Positions 1 to 8,027 of a stretch of 22,842 bases of DNA are shown here, piece by piece; the first letter of the stretch is position 1, and each line of letters begins with the position of its first letter. The DNA is taken from IMG/VR virus record IMGVR_UViG_3300004772_000026, positions 1 through 22,842 of that record, one strand, 5' to 3'. A model generated the notes under the pieces. It was not told where the DNA came from. It made no database searches and saw nothing but the letters and a program-made list of their open reading frames with translations. Position numbers and translations under genes: made by a program. Source of the stretch: a virus.

Positions 1-29
1 TTAAAGGCGTATGTGCCGCTGGTTGCCAT
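1..29 (-). CDS. Start of a head-tail connector-like phage protein (partial)
   Basis: Only the first nine codons are in the window, reading MATSGTYAF, and the gene runs off the left edge. The start ATG at 29 follows an AAGGA ribosome binding site six bases upstream and lies nine bases after the stop of the preceding structural gene. From memory, N-termini of this type begin head-completion or head-tail connector proteins of podovirus-like phages of proteobacteria. The position directly after the virion proteins fits that. Nine residues cannot prove a family, so the function is an inference from this short match and context. Confidence 0.55.
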
Positions 30-38
30 GACATTTCC

Positions 39-2333
39 TTACGACATTGCTTCCTGGCAAACAACGCTCACACCCACTGGTGCCGCAGTGCCGCTTGTGG
101 TAATTGCAACAGACAAAATGTCCGGAATGTTACCTTTAATGTTGGTCAAAACCGGGAAAAAGTTTTGCAAATCAAGCGTCTGAAGCCCAGACGGCGGAGA
201 AGTAAACGCATAAACCACTTCACCGCCTGACAAATACCCTGCATTGTTGTCACGTTCTGCAAAAGAATATGTCGAACCCAACGCAGCTTCTGACTGGAAA
301 ACTGCACCAGAAAGACCAACCTGAATTGTTGGCGTGGAGGCGATTAGTTCAACCAAACAAGTTTGCGTTGACGAAATAATCAAAGACTGCGGCAAAAGCT
401 GACCACGGTCAATCAAACCGACTGTATAGTTGCACCCCGCGGTTGGTGCATATGGCAGCGCCAAACCAGTCACCACATCTTGGAAAGTCAAAGTAGTTGA
501 TGTGTTGGCAGAAACGCGCGCTGTATATTGCGCTGCAACACTACCAGATGTAGTTGTGATGGAACCAGGGTTATTACCATATCCGGCGTTAATAGTAAAC
601 GTGTTGGACGTAATTGCAATAACAGGATAAATGCCATTAACCGAAGCAGGAGAAAAGCCCGACAATGTAACAACATCATTGGTTGTCAGTGAGTGTGCAG
701 CGGCCAAAGTCACTGTTACGGTGCCGCCCGCAGCAGAAGAAGTAGAAGCGACAGTTGCCAATGTGCCAGTATTTACCTGATTAATTGTATACGTGCCAAT
801 GCCGCCTGTCGTTCCGCCCAACTGTGCTGTAATAATAAGCGAACTTGACGAAGAGAACGTGCCGCCTGATACTGTGCCGAGCACCATGCCAATAGCAATG
901 GTGCCGCTTGAAACTGCCGTTACAGTCAAAATAGACGTATTTGCCGCAATTGTGCCAGTAAAATTAACCGTGCCCGCCGTTGCACTAGAAATTGTAGTGG
1001 GAGCACCCGACGAAGCCGCAACCAAAGGAAAATAATTCAAGCCTCGGCCAACAACAGATGGCACATATACTGTCGTGCCCAAAACCGACGCCGTGCCCGA
1101 CGTGCTGTTTGCATAGCTGATGGTGTTCGACGTAACCGCCGTGACAGTTGCAGATGCGTTATTAAAGCCCGATGGCGTGACGCCAGAAACGTTCAAGGCG
1201 CTCCCGACCGCAGGCATGGTGCCTGAAGCTTGCACCTGAATGGTCGCCGTGGTGCCATTGCCGGTAATAGCCAAGGGCGTGGTGCTAACGCTGAACGGCG
1301 CAGATGAAGCCACCAGAGTGGTTGTCGTGCCCGACGTAACCGCGCCATTGGTGGAGGCTTGTGTAAAGGTGCTCTGTCCCATCGCCCGCATGCGGAAAGA
1401 CAAAAGCGGGTAACGAACTTTATTTGTCCCAACTGAAACAGTGGGAGTTGCTGGGTTCATACCATACGAATAAGTAAACCCGCGCTGTTTGTCGATAGTG
1501 CCTTCAATCAGCACTGACACGCCGAAATGACGAAAAATAGAAGCAGAGCTAGTGGACACGTTGCGCTGCTCATACCGCACTGGAAGACTGCCTGTGCGAG
1601 ACCATGGGACAACCTGGCCGCTGCCGGTATAAGTCCCGTTACCTGTGCCAATTTCGTGCAGAATATACGGTTCGCCGTTAAGAATAACGCCCCAACGCAA
1701 CGCACCCGCGCCATACCAAGAATATTCCATCCAAATCATCTGGACGTAATTCCAATTGATGGTGCCTTTGACGTTGTTTACATCTGACCAGTTTTCATAA
1801 GAAATGGCGGTATCAGTCGGCATGCCTCCCGAAGGAAACAGCGAATCCGTCCGCACAACAACATACATTCCAGCCGGGTTTGTTGAAGACGGAGTGCCTT
1901 GCTGGAAAAAAATGCCGTTGCCATCATCAAAGATGCCAACACGCTGCACCTGTCCGCTTATTGCGCCGCCAAAATTGACGTTAGACGCAACATACATGGA
2001 TTTCCCCGGCTGATACCGGTTGTAAGGCCGCGATTGGCGAACAGTAATATCACCCAAAGACGCAATTTGCATCTCCACGCCGCCCAAACCACCCATTGCA
2101 ATAATGGTGGCAGTGTTAGCCGCGTTGGTGGAATTTTGCCCGTAAGTAGTATTGTAAGTAAACCCTTCCCAACGCAAAGGCTGCGGGCCATATTCAAAGT
2201 CTGCATCAAAAATATTTTGATGAATAGACATTTTCTGGCGACCGTTGGTATCGCGCAACCGCTGGGGCAGCATCATCTGCCCCGCCTCCAAATCGTAGCT
2301 TGTTACCAGAGGCCCATCATTCAAACCAGCCAT
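39..2333 (-). CDS. Large phage virion structural protein with inserted beta-rich modules
   Basis: A 764-residue protein with no signal peptide or membrane segment, rich in Ser, Thr, Gly and Val. Residues 1-320 form a conserved-looking core; its features include SRPYNRYQPGKS near 101-112 and GIFDDGNGIFF near 133-143, which I associate with uncharacterised virion proteins of tailed phages. Residues about 321-428 and 450-615 are two low-complexity Thr/Ser/Gly stretches that look like beta-sandwich modules. Between them is the core fragment GRGLNYFPL, and the core resumes near residue 630 (DRGQLLPQS). The modules therefore appear inserted into an older protein. SD AGGGGA lies seven bases before the ATG. 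It follows another virion protein by 11 bases. The exact virion location (head fibre, surface or tail) cannot be told from sequence. Confidence 0.85.
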   Translation of the reverse strand: MAGLNDGPLVTSYDLEAGQMMLPQRLRDTNGRQKMSIHQNIFDADFEYGPQPLRWEGFTYNTTYGQNSTNAANTATIIAMGGLGGVEMQIASLGDITVRQSRPYNRYQPGKSMYVASNVNFGGAISGQVQRVGIFDDGNGIFFQQGTPSSTNPAGMYVVVRTDSLFPSGGMPTDTAISYENWSDVNNVKGTINWNYVQMIWMEYSWYGAGALRWGVILNGEPYILHEIGTGNGTYTGSGQVVPWSRTGSLPVRYEQRNVSTSSASIFRHFGVSVLIEGTIDKQRGFTYSYGMNPATPTVSVGTNKVRYPLLSFRMRAMGQSTFTQASTNGAVTSGTTTTLVASSAPFSVSTTPLAITGNGTTATIQVQASGTMPAVGSALNVSGVTPSGFNNASATVTAVTSNTISYANSTSGTASVLGTTVYVPSVVGRGLNYFPLVAASSGAPTTISSATAGTVNFTGTIAANTSILTVTAVSSGTIAIGMVLGTVSGGTFSSSSSLIITAQLGGTTGGIGTYTINQVNTGTLATVASTSSAAGGTVTVTLAAAHSLTTNDVVTLSGFSPASVNGIYPVIAITSNTFTINAGYGNNPGSITTTSGSVAAQYTARVSANTSTTLTFQDVVTGLALPYAPTAGCNYTVGLIDRGQLLPQSLIISSTQTCLVELIASTPTIQVGLSGAVFQSEAALGSTYSFAERDNNAGYLSGGEVVYAFTSPPSGLQTLDLQNFFPVLTNIKGNIPDILSVAITTSGTAAPVGVSVVCQEAMS

Positions 2334-2344
2334 TGATTTATCCC

Positions 2345-3211
2345 CTAGTAAGGCGCGTTGCTATACTGGCTGTACGTTACAGTCAGAGAGCCGGTGCCAC
2401 TTGTAATTGTTGCTTTTGCATAAAGCGGAGCATACGTGTAGTTTGATTGAATAGTGGTATTGGAATTAACGGCTGATGCATCAGCCGAATTAAGCCACAC
2501 GACTTGATACGGAGCAACCGGCAAAAACGGGCTATTGGGGTCTTGCAAAGTTTGCTGCAACGAATACGTCACCGTGCCCGTAACCGTCACTTGAATGCCG
2601 ACTTGACCAACGGAAAATTCATCCAAACGAACCCAGGGGCTAGAAGCTACAGTTGTCGTGCCAACTGTAATGTTATCAGATGATGCCCCGTCGATTAAAA
2701 CAGATGTAACTGTTTTAAAATCCAAATTAGTATAAACTGATGCAGCACTAGGGCCAGTAATCAATTCAGTAATTGGGTTGTTTGCCCAATCTGTGCCTGT
2801 TACAGTAAATGTTCTGCTTGTTTCATTTCCTACTGCTGTGATGAGCACACGGCGCGGCGTATCCAATGTAGCTACAGGAGCGCCATAGATAGTCGTAGAA
2901 CTTCTTTTTTGTGCCGGCGTGACTACATAAGTCCCAATGCCGCCTGAGCCTGTAATAGGCGTTGTGCCGCCAACCAAAGTATTGGCTGCTACACCTAGAC
3001 CACTAACTGGCTGACGAACGGCAAGCAGACCAGATGTAACCGCCGTAATCGTCAAAATGTTGCCAGAAATAGACCCTGTTCCCACAAATGATGTAGATAC
3101 AAGCGTACCATTCATTAAAAGTGCGCTTGCGCTACCAGCTGTCTGGCTGGTGCAAATGTTATTTGCTGAAGCAGTCGCCAAAGGGCCAACGGTAACTGTA
3201 ATCGGGCGCAT
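2345..3211 (-). CDS. Phage virion-associated protein, beta-rich
   Basis: A 288-residue Ser/Thr/Gly-rich protein of a type I recognise as an uncharacterised phage structural protein. Features include an N-terminus MRPITVTVGPLA, a central VTGTDWANNPITELITGP strand pair at about 137-155, then SSPWVRLDEF and a C-terminal all-beta part. The central segment resembles ISGYDIYGFPMTENILLTTG in the 420-residue virion protein at 4149-5411, so the two probably share a domain. Residues about 40-111 (ISGNILTITAVTSG then GGIGTYVV) look like an inserted beta module. The start ATG has AAGGA six bases upstream. It lies three bases after the stop of the preceding small gene. Function is unknown beyond a likely virion role. 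Confidence 0.8.
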   Translation of the reverse strand: MRPITVTVGPLATASANNICTSQTAGSASALLMNGTLVSTSFVGTGSISGNILTITAVTSGLLAVRQPVSGLGVAANTLVGGTTPITGSGGIGTYVVTPAQKRSSTTIYGAPVATLDTPRRVLITAVGNETSRTFTVTGTDWANNPITELITGPSAASVYTNLDFKTVTSVLIDGASSDNITVGTTTVASSPWVRLDEFSVGQVGIQVTVTGTVTYSLQQTLQDPNSPFLPVAPYQVVWLNSADASAVNSNTTIQSNYTYAPLYAKATITSGTGSLTVTYSQYSNAPY

Positions 3212-3214
3212 CGG

Positions 3215-3385
3215 CTATCCTTTGTGTTTTATTCGGCGCGAAGCTGCCGCATTATCAATCAAATTAGGATAAGGACGCCCTGCCGCGCGAGCCATTGCCT
3301 TAGCCATTTTGGCGTGCTTTTTGTCTAAATGCTTGGTTTCGTGGTCTTTAGGGAGTTTAGTTTCCCAAAAAGGTTTCTTTGCCAT
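3215..3385 (-). CDS. Small basic phage protein of unknown function
   Basis: A 56-residue Lys/Arg/His-rich protein beginning MAKKPFWETKLPKD, with a central helical KHAKMAKAMARAAGRPYPN segment. I chose the ATG at 3385 because it lies one base after the TAA of the preceding gene, as in neighbouring junctions. An in-frame ATG at 3400 would overlap the upstream gene by 14 bases and has GGTGGG abutting it, too close to act as an SD. No clear SD precedes 3385, so translational coupling is likely. It sits in a run of three small basic proteins between two virion genes. Similar short proteins occur in phage head operons, but I know of no assigned function. A DNA-binding or virion-packaged role is possible from charge alone. 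Confidence 0.65.
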   Translation of the reverse strand: MAKKPFWETKLPKDHETKHLDKKHAKMAKAMARAAGRPYPNLIDNAAASRRIKHKG

Positions 3386-3386
3386 A

Positions 3387-3656
3387 TTAGCACTTAACAT
3401 CCCACCGTTTCAATGCAAGATTAATACGGCTGTTAGGGTTATGAGCAGTTTTGGCCGAAGTCAGTTTTTCCTTCATGCCGCACATGCGCGTGCGAAAATT
3501 TTCGCGGCGCTGTGCAGCTTCAGGGCTGTGCTTGGCTTCAGAAGAAGTGACCGGGCGTTTAATGTTGTGCCCTTCAGCCTTCAAAGAGGCCCGGCCACGT
3601 TCGTTAAGCCCCCCAGAGGGGGATTTACCTTCCTTGCGTGTCCAGGCCCCGGCCAT
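3387..3656 (-). CDS. DUF6321-like small phage protein
   Basis: An 89-residue basic protein with three motifs: MAGAWTRKEGKSPSGGLNERG at the N-terminus (TRKEGK..GGLN), CGMKEKLTSAKTAHNPNSRIN in the second half, and an aromatic C-terminus LKRWDVKC. From memory this pattern matches a phage family annotated DUF6321, in which the N-terminal TRKEGKNP.GGL and the C-terminal NSRIN motifs are the conserved parts. The function is unknown. The start ATG at 3656 lies one base after the TGA of the upstream gene, so the longer 137-residue open frame, which would run far into that gene, is not needed. The usual sizes in this family are similar, so it looks intact. Confidence 0.75.
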   Translation of the reverse strand: MAGAWTRKEGKSPSGGLNERGRASLKAEGHNIKRPVTSSEAKHSPEAAQRRENFRTRMCGMKEKLTSAKTAHNPNSRINLALKRWDVKC

Positions 3657-3657
3657 G

Positions 3658-4137
3658 TCAGTCCATCGTCTCAGGCTCAAGGTGCCGGCCAGCAGCCGAC
3701 GTGCCATGACGAGCCGAAGTGAAGGGGTTCTGGTCAGAGCCAGCAGTGCGCCCGCCAGACTTACGCGGCTTGCGCCCGGCATGATGATGAGCTTCACCAC
3801 CGTGCATCTTGCCGACTTCCTTCTTCTTCTTCTTCATCATCATGATTGCCAGCATGCCGCCATGCTTGCGGGGCGCACGGCCACCACGCTTGCGCTCGCC
3901 CATGGCTTCCGCTTCGGAATCAATGTGCTTAGCGTCAGTGCGATGAGCTGGGTTCATGTGCAAATCCATTTCGGCTTCATTGTCGCCATCCATGGCCGAT
4001 TCCGGTTCGCCGTGCGAAGCAGGAAGCGAAGCGCCTTTGTAATGCGCCTTGCCGCCAGTCTTACGGTGCTTGCGCGCATGGGGGGCGTGATGGACGCCTT
4101 CATGCGCAATTTTGTGAACGTTATGGTGCTTCGTCAT
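3658..4137 (-). CDS. His/Lys/Gly-rich basic protein with KxGG(R/K)x motifs
   Basis: A 159-residue low-complexity protein rich in His, Lys, Gly, Ala and Met. Short repeats of K-x-G-G-[RK]-[AT] type are visible (KTGGKA, KRGGRA, KSGGRT), plus KHGGML, a MMMKKKKK run and HAGRKPRKSGG. The last is nearly the same as HAGRKPRKAGG in the 317-residue protein at 9975-10928, so the two are related in composition and motif. SD AAGGA overlaps the stop of the preceding gene and lies nine bases from the ATG. The high positive charge and position among capsid genes suggest a virion- or DNA-associated role, but this is inference. A longer frame runs antisense across this gene; I take it as a shadow because the operon spacing fits only the minus strand. 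Confidence 0.75.
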   Translation of the reverse strand: MTKHHNVHKIAHEGVHHAPHARKHRKTGGKAHYKGASLPASHGEPESAMDGDNEAEMDLHMNPAHRTDAKHIDSEAEAMGERKRGGRAPRKHGGMLAIMMMKKKKKEVGKMHGGEAHHHAGRKPRKSGGRTAGSDQNPFTSARHGTSAAGRHLEPETMD

Positions 4138-4148
4138 TATAATAATCC

Positions 4149-5411
4149 TTACGCCTGGGTGACGCCGAAAAGGCCCGCAGTCGAGCCGATGTTATAAACA
4201 TGCGGAGATTGCTTAACCACGATGCGGTTAGCGCCTGTGGAAGAAGCCGTAACCGCGAAGGTGCCGCGAACGTCGCCCGTCGTGGCGTTGCCCGTGCCTG
4301 CGCCCGAAGCGCTGGTGGCGGGAGTTGTCACCGATGCCACATAGTTAGTTGCAGCCGTGACAGCAGTCGGGTTGAGAGATGCCGACGAGTTGATAATAAG
4401 GTCAGCAAAGTTATCTGACCGGAGCGGGAACCCAATAACGTTGGACGTGCCAACCGCATAAGTTACGCTATCGGTAACGCTTGGAACAACGCTTGCAATA
4501 TACTTGAATGCCTTCAGCCCGTTTACCGCAGTGCTTTGCGTAGAACCGGTTGTCAGAAGGATATTCTCCGTCATCGGGAAGCCGTAGATGTCATAACCCG
4601 AAATGGCAAACGTAATTGAAGCGGTCGGCGTGCCAGAAGTCGGCGTAATCGAAACGGCGCGGGCCACCAGAGCCTGCGGGTTCCACAACTGGACAGTGCC
4701 CGAAGAACCAAACGGAACCAAGCAAGTTGCAACAGAGTTACCAGTTGCCGAAGTAACGCCCTGCGTGCCGGTGATAGTAATGGGCGAACCGCTGGTGCCC
4801 TGGGCCTGGGTTGCGCCGCTCACGGTGTAAACGCCCGTAAAACCCTTGCCAGCGGCAGTGGTGCCAGTGGCCGGACCATAACCCGTAATCACGCAGCTCG
4901 TGAAGCCAGTGTTGCTGCTGTTCAGCACCATACCAACAGTAAGCGGGTTGTTGGAAGCAGTGGTGACAAACAGCAAGTTACCTGCCGTGCCTGACGTGCC
5001 GTTGCAGATGTAGCCAGAAACCGACGTGTAAGTGTCAAGGCCAATCAAACCCGTTACTGGGGCACCGGTGTTGGGGTTGGTAATAGTGAGGTTCGTGGCA
5101 ATGCCGCTGGTTGCTGAGTTGGTAGAAGTCAGCGTCATTGCAGTTTTGGCAGTGACCGCAACCGCAGTTGTAACAATTGCCGTGCCTGAAGCCGTTGCGG
5201 GAACGGCATTTAGCGTCATAACGTTGTCAAAACCCAAGAAACCAGCAGTAAGAGCGCCAAAATCCTGCCCCGGCTGGTAAGCATAATACTGACGAGGGTC
5301 TGCAATTCCCGCGCCGCCCCAGAACAGAGAAGGCCCCTGTTCTGGGTTGTAATCATAATTGGGCGCTGCGCCGTAAACGACAAGCGGACCCGAGAAAGCA
5401 GTAATAGACAT
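4149..5411 (-). CDS. Phage virion structural protein, beta-rich
   Basis: A 420-residue protein immediately downstream of the major capsid gene. The N-terminal part is aromatic (YDYNPEQGPSLFWGGAG, then QYYAYQPGQDFG) and the rest is Thr/Ser/Ala/Gly-rich and probably all beta. Residues about 132-222 form a Gly/Thr-rich segment (VGMVLNSSNTGF, FTGVYTVSGA) that looks like a beta module similar to inserts in three other virion proteins here. Residues about 268-290 (ISGYDIYGFPMTENILL) resemble a segment of the 288-residue virion protein. SD AAGGA lies nine bases before the ATG, 12 bases after the capsid stop. It may be a head decoration, fibre or surface protein, but the exact role is not visible. 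Relative position and abundance-style SD favour a virion component. Confidence 0.8.
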   Translation of the reverse strand: MSITAFSGPLVVYGAAPNYDYNPEQGPSLFWGGAGIADPRQYYAYQPGQDFGALTAGFLGFDNVMTLNAVPATASGTAIVTTAVAVTAKTAMTLTSTNSATSGIATNLTITNPNTGAPVTGLIGLDTYTSVSGYICNGTSGTAGNLLFVTTASNNPLTVGMVLNSSNTGFTSCVITGYGPATGTTAAGKGFTGVYTVSGATQAQGTSGSPITITGTQGVTSATGNSVATCLVPFGSSGTVQLWNPQALVARAVSITPTSGTPTASITFAISGYDIYGFPMTENILLTTGSTQSTAVNGLKAFKYIASVVPSVTDSVTYAVGTSNVIGFPLRSDNFADLIINSSASLNPTAVTAATNYVASVTTPATSASGAGTGNATTGDVRGTFAVTASSTGANRIVVKQSPHVYNIGSTAGLFGVTQA

Positions 5412-5423
5412 CTGCTAGGTTCC

Positions 5424-6338
5424 TTACGAGGTCGGGAAGTTGCCGTAAATCGCGCGGTAGTTGTAGTAGCCAAAGCTGTAACGTTCGTAGCCCTTAACCA
5501 GCAGGTTATCAGTCTGGAAATCAACCTGCATATCAGTTTCGAACGGGATACGCTCCATGTAGCTCAGACCGTCGATGTTGGTCAGAAGGAACCAAGCATA
5601 AGCTGAGGTCAAGAAATCATTGACCATGTAGCCTTCTGACAGACCGCCCGCCGTGGTAAGAATGGCGTTCACGTCGTTGTCAGCCGTGCCAGGCCGAAGC
5701 TCCGTCTTCATCAAACGAATGGCAACCGGCTCAAGCTGCGGCGGGATAACCAACTTACGACCGCGAGCAAAAATCTTCAGACCAGCTTGGTCTTTGAAGT
5801 TCGTGCGGACAGAAATCATCGAGTTCAGCAAAGTGGCTTCGTTCAAATCAACCTGAGTTGACGGGGTATTGGCAATCGTGCCGCCGTCAATAGGATGTGC
5901 CGTGGAGCAAAGCGCAACACCGTCACCGCCAACCGCGTTGTTGTAAGTCTGCGCCGTGTTGAGGATAGACGCCCCGTAAATTTCTTTGGTCTGGTGAAAA
6001 GCTTCAATCAGGCCCAAGTTAGACGGGTGAAACTGCGTCTTATAGATGTTATCGTCAATTGCCTTGCGGGTAATGGCGTAACCAAGACCAATTTCAGTGT
6101 GTTCCTGGTTATACACATAACGCTCACCAGCGCCGTTGTCGAAGCCAGTCTGACCACCTTCCTGCTTAAGCTGGGCAAGACCCAAGAAGCGCAGTTCCGC
6201 CGTGCGTTCAACCGCCAGCTTGGAATCGTGCTTCGTGAAAATCTTGTCATACTGAGACGGAATCATCTCATACTTACCTTCAATCCCCCGCAGGCCGGGA
6301 AGCAGAAGGTCTTTAATGGCACTAAGATTAACAGCCAT
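5424..6338 (-). CDS. Major capsid protein (HK97-fold type)
   Basis: A 304-residue protein lacking low-complexity regions. It has an N-terminal MAVNLSAIKDLLLPGLRGIEG and a middle part with YVYNQEHTEIGLGYAITRKAIDDN. A P-domain-like AGLKIFARGRKLVIPPQLEPVA is followed by the C-terminal MERIPFETDMQVDFQTDNLLVKGYERYSFGYYNYRAIYG. This C-terminus (beta strand plus aromatic YERYSFGY..YRAIYG) is typical of Mu gpT-like and related HK97-fold major capsid proteins. It forms the icosahedral shell, assembling on the scaffold. A GGGAG SD lies nine bases from the ATG. It lies between the decoration-type protein and another virion protein, as expected for a head module. Its ~300-residue length is normal for the group and shows no separate N-terminal delta domain, consistent with the separate scaffold-like gene upstream. 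Confidence 0.9.
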   Translation of the reverse strand: MAVNLSAIKDLLLPGLRGIEGKYEMIPSQYDKIFTKHDSKLAVERTAELRFLGLAQLKQEGGQTGFDNGAGERYVYNQEHTEIGLGYAITRKAIDDNIYKTQFHPSNLGLIEAFHQTKEIYGASILNTAQTYNNAVGGDGVALCSTAHPIDGGTIANTPSTQVDLNEATLLNSMISVRTNFKDQAGLKIFARGRKLVIPPQLEPVAIRLMKTELRPGTADNDVNAILTTAGGLSEGYMVNDFLTSAYAWFLLTNIDGLSYMERIPFETDMQVDFQTDNLLVKGYERYSFGYYNYRAIYGNFPTS

Positions 6339-6352
6339 GATTAATTACTCCC

Positions 6353-7243
6353 TTAGATGCCAGCAAAGCCGCGCGGCATCGAGTTATTAAACCCGACAAC
6401 GATACGGTTGTAAGCAGTGGTGCTATCGTTTCCGTTGATGCTTGCCAGCGGGCTGGTTCCGCCCGGCGTGTAGTTGGCAAGCGAAATAATGCGGAACGGC
6501 AGGAAGGAGTTGGAAGCATAGGTGCCACCCACGTTTGCAACCAGCGTCTGCGTGTCCGCGTAAGCGCCCGACAGGCCGTTGGCGGTCGAGCCAGTGCCCA
6601 TGGAGAACCCAATGTTCTGACCAATGCTGGTCAAGCTAACCGCAACCGCCGTGCCCGAAGACGCGCCAGTCTGCACAAGAAACTGAGCGTTCGGGTCACT
6701 GACAATGTAAGCCGTCACATCGCCGTTAGCATCCGAACCAGGCCAATAGTTGCTGAACACCGGGCGCTTTTGCGAAGTGGACAGATACTTGCAACCGATG
6801 AAAATACCAGCAACCGGCGTGAACACCGTGGCAGCGCCAAAAGTCAACGTGGAGCTAAACGCGCCAGTGACGTTGAAAGTTGCAGTGGTCGTCGTGGAAG
6901 CGGTAATCTGGAAAGGACCGTTGAAACCACCGCCCGTCGCAAACGACGTGCCGGTGAATACAATGGTCGAACCGACCGCAGGGGCAGTCGTGGAAGTGAA
7001 CGTTGCAACCGCAACGCCGCTCGTCACCACAATGCCGCTGACCGCCAAAGACTGCGGGGCAGAAGCCGCAGCAATATAACCAGTGCCAAGACCGGTCGTG
7101 CCAGTCGCCTGGACAACAGGGTCTCCAAAATAAATTGCAGTGGCGTTGCTGGAAGAAATAGACGAAACAGTCTGCTCAAAGGTCGGGGTAGCACCCGTGC
7201 CGATATACTGCGAAAATCCGAACGGCGCGTTAGTGTTCGCCAT
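6353..7243 (-). CDS. Head decoration or capsid-associated structural protein
   Basis: A 296-residue protein starting MANTNAPFGFSQYIGTG, with NATAIYFGDPVV near 33-44, then GIFIGCKYLSTSQKRPVFSNYWPGSDA near 146-170 and DPNAQFLVQTG. I recognise this pattern from head structural proteins next to major capsid genes in many phages. Residues about 64-142 are a Thr/Ser/Gly-rich beta segment (VGSTIVFTGTSF, GPFQITASTTTTATF) that appears inserted between two conserved blocks. It is the first gene of the second head block, after the terminator at 7360-7395 and a 157-base leader. SD AAGGAG lies nine bases from the ATG, and an anti-SD CTCCTT beside it can pair with it. Decoration versus structural function is inferred, not shown. 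Confidence 0.75.
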   Translation of the reverse strand: MANTNAPFGFSQYIGTGATPTFEQTVSSISSSNATAIYFGDPVVQATGTTGLGTGYIAAASAPQSLAVSGIVVTSGVAVATFTSTTAPAVGSTIVFTGTSFATGGGFNGPFQITASTTTTATFNVTGAFSSTLTFGAATVFTPVAGIFIGCKYLSTSQKRPVFSNYWPGSDANGDVTAYIVSDPNAQFLVQTGASSGTAVAVSLTSIGQNIGFSMGTGSTANGLSGAYADTQTLVANVGGTYASNSFLPFRIISLANYTPGGTSPLASINGNDSTTAYNRIVVGFNNSMPRGFAGI

Positions 7244-7359
7244 GACGGTTGACTCCTTAAAAGGAGGTTCCCATCATCGCGCACCGGGGCGATGAGTAAA
7301 CCAAGTTTTTATTCAAATCTTCCACACCGAGGGAAGTGATATAGTAAAGCCACAGAAAC
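7244..7359 (-). promoter_or_regulatory. Leader of the decoration/capsid operon block with candidate SD-masking hairpin
   Basis: Non-coding stretch between the terminator and the ATG at 7243. An inverted repeat at 7253-7266 (CTCCTT and AAGGAG on the plus strand) places an anti-SD against the SD of the decoration-type gene. A second hairpin, TCATCGC/GCGATGA at 7274-7295 with an 8-base loop, lies just upstream. No clear sigma70 promoter was seen (a weak TATATC sits near 7335-7340), so a phage-type or atypical promoter is likely. Confidence 0.5.
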
Positions 7360-7395
7360 AAAAAAAATGCAAGAGATTTTTTACATCTCTTGCAT
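7360..7395 (-). terminator. Strong intrinsic terminator ending the first head operon block
   Basis: An 11-bp perfect stem (ATGCAAGAGAT at 7367-7377 pairing with ATCTCTTGCAT at 7385-7395) with a 7-base loop. In the leftward direction it is followed by eight T residues (the A run at 7360-7367 on the plus strand). It begins six bases beyond the stop of the gene at 7401-8027. It separates the packaging/scaffold block from the decoration and capsid genes. Confidence 0.88.
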
Positions 7396-7400
7396 AAAAA

Positions 7401-8027
7401 TTACACAGCCCCGTTTGGAATAGGTAGCGGCTCAAAATTATTGCGCACCTTGGTGTTCAATTCACCAAATTCGTTGCTCGTCTGCGCAAGGCTCTTTTTG
7501 TTAGACGCCACATATTCTTGTGCTGCCCGAAGTTCTCTTTGCCGCGCGCGGTCAACAAGAATCTTAGGGCGTTCGTAAAGGCGCATGCCTTTGCGGTCGA
7601 TAGTTTCATTTTTCCCAGGCATCATGTCCCGATGACGGTTGGCCGGCACCGGTTCCCACCCATTGCGAGCCAGTTCATAATCATATGATGGGTCGTTCTG
7701 GCCCAGCACCGTATGACGCCGCCATTCATACTCCCAACCATCAGGCACACGCGCTCGGTCAATATAAAACTCATCCGAGTTAACGCCCAAATTACCGCCC
7801 GCAGCCTCAAGCACTTCCGCCGCGCGAATGGCAGCGCGCGCACGCGGGTCATCCTCACGCATCTTCGGGCGTGGTGCAGAAGGCATCGAAGGAGTAGGGT
7901 TTTCATTGTCAACAGGAGCAGCAAAAGTTTTAGTCAGCAAGCTCTTCGACGTCTTGCGGGGAGGCATCAGCCGGCGCGGCGACTTTGCGCTAGGTGCAAC
8001 AGGCTTTTCGTTCAAATCATCACTCAT
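7401..8027 (-). CDS. Conserved phage protein of unknown function between scaffold and capsid
   Basis: A 208-residue hydrophilic protein. The N-terminal ~60 residues are basic and disordered (PPRKTSKSLLTK). Central motifs are DGWEYEWRRHTVLGQ and DPSYDYELARNGWEPVP, followed by HRDMMPGKNETIDRKGMRLYERP. The C-terminal ~50 residues are predicted helical and end in NFEPLPIPNGAV. The DGWEYEWR, NGWEPVP and LYERP blocks recur, from memory, in unassigned proteins next to capsid genes of phages. Its ATG shares one base with the scaffold-like gene stop (TAATG) and GGGAG lies six bases upstream. The intrinsic terminator follows its stop directly, so it is the last gene of the first block. A role in head assembly is inferred from position only. 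Confidence 0.75.
   Translation of the reverse strand: MSDDLNEKPVAPSAKSPRRLMPPRKTSKSLLTKTFAAPVDNENPTPSMPSAPRPKMREDDPRARAAIRAAEVLEAAGGNLGVNSDEFYIDRARVPDGWEYEWRRHTVLGQNDPSYDYELARNGWEPVPANRHRDMMPGKNETIDRKGMRLYERPKILVDRARQRELRAAQEYVASNKKSLAQTSNEFGELNTKVRNNFEPLPIPNGAV

Noticed and set aside
3451-4197. 248-residue open frame on the plus strand
   Set aside because: It lies antisense to the two basic proteins at 3387-4137, whose SD and one-base junction are convincing.
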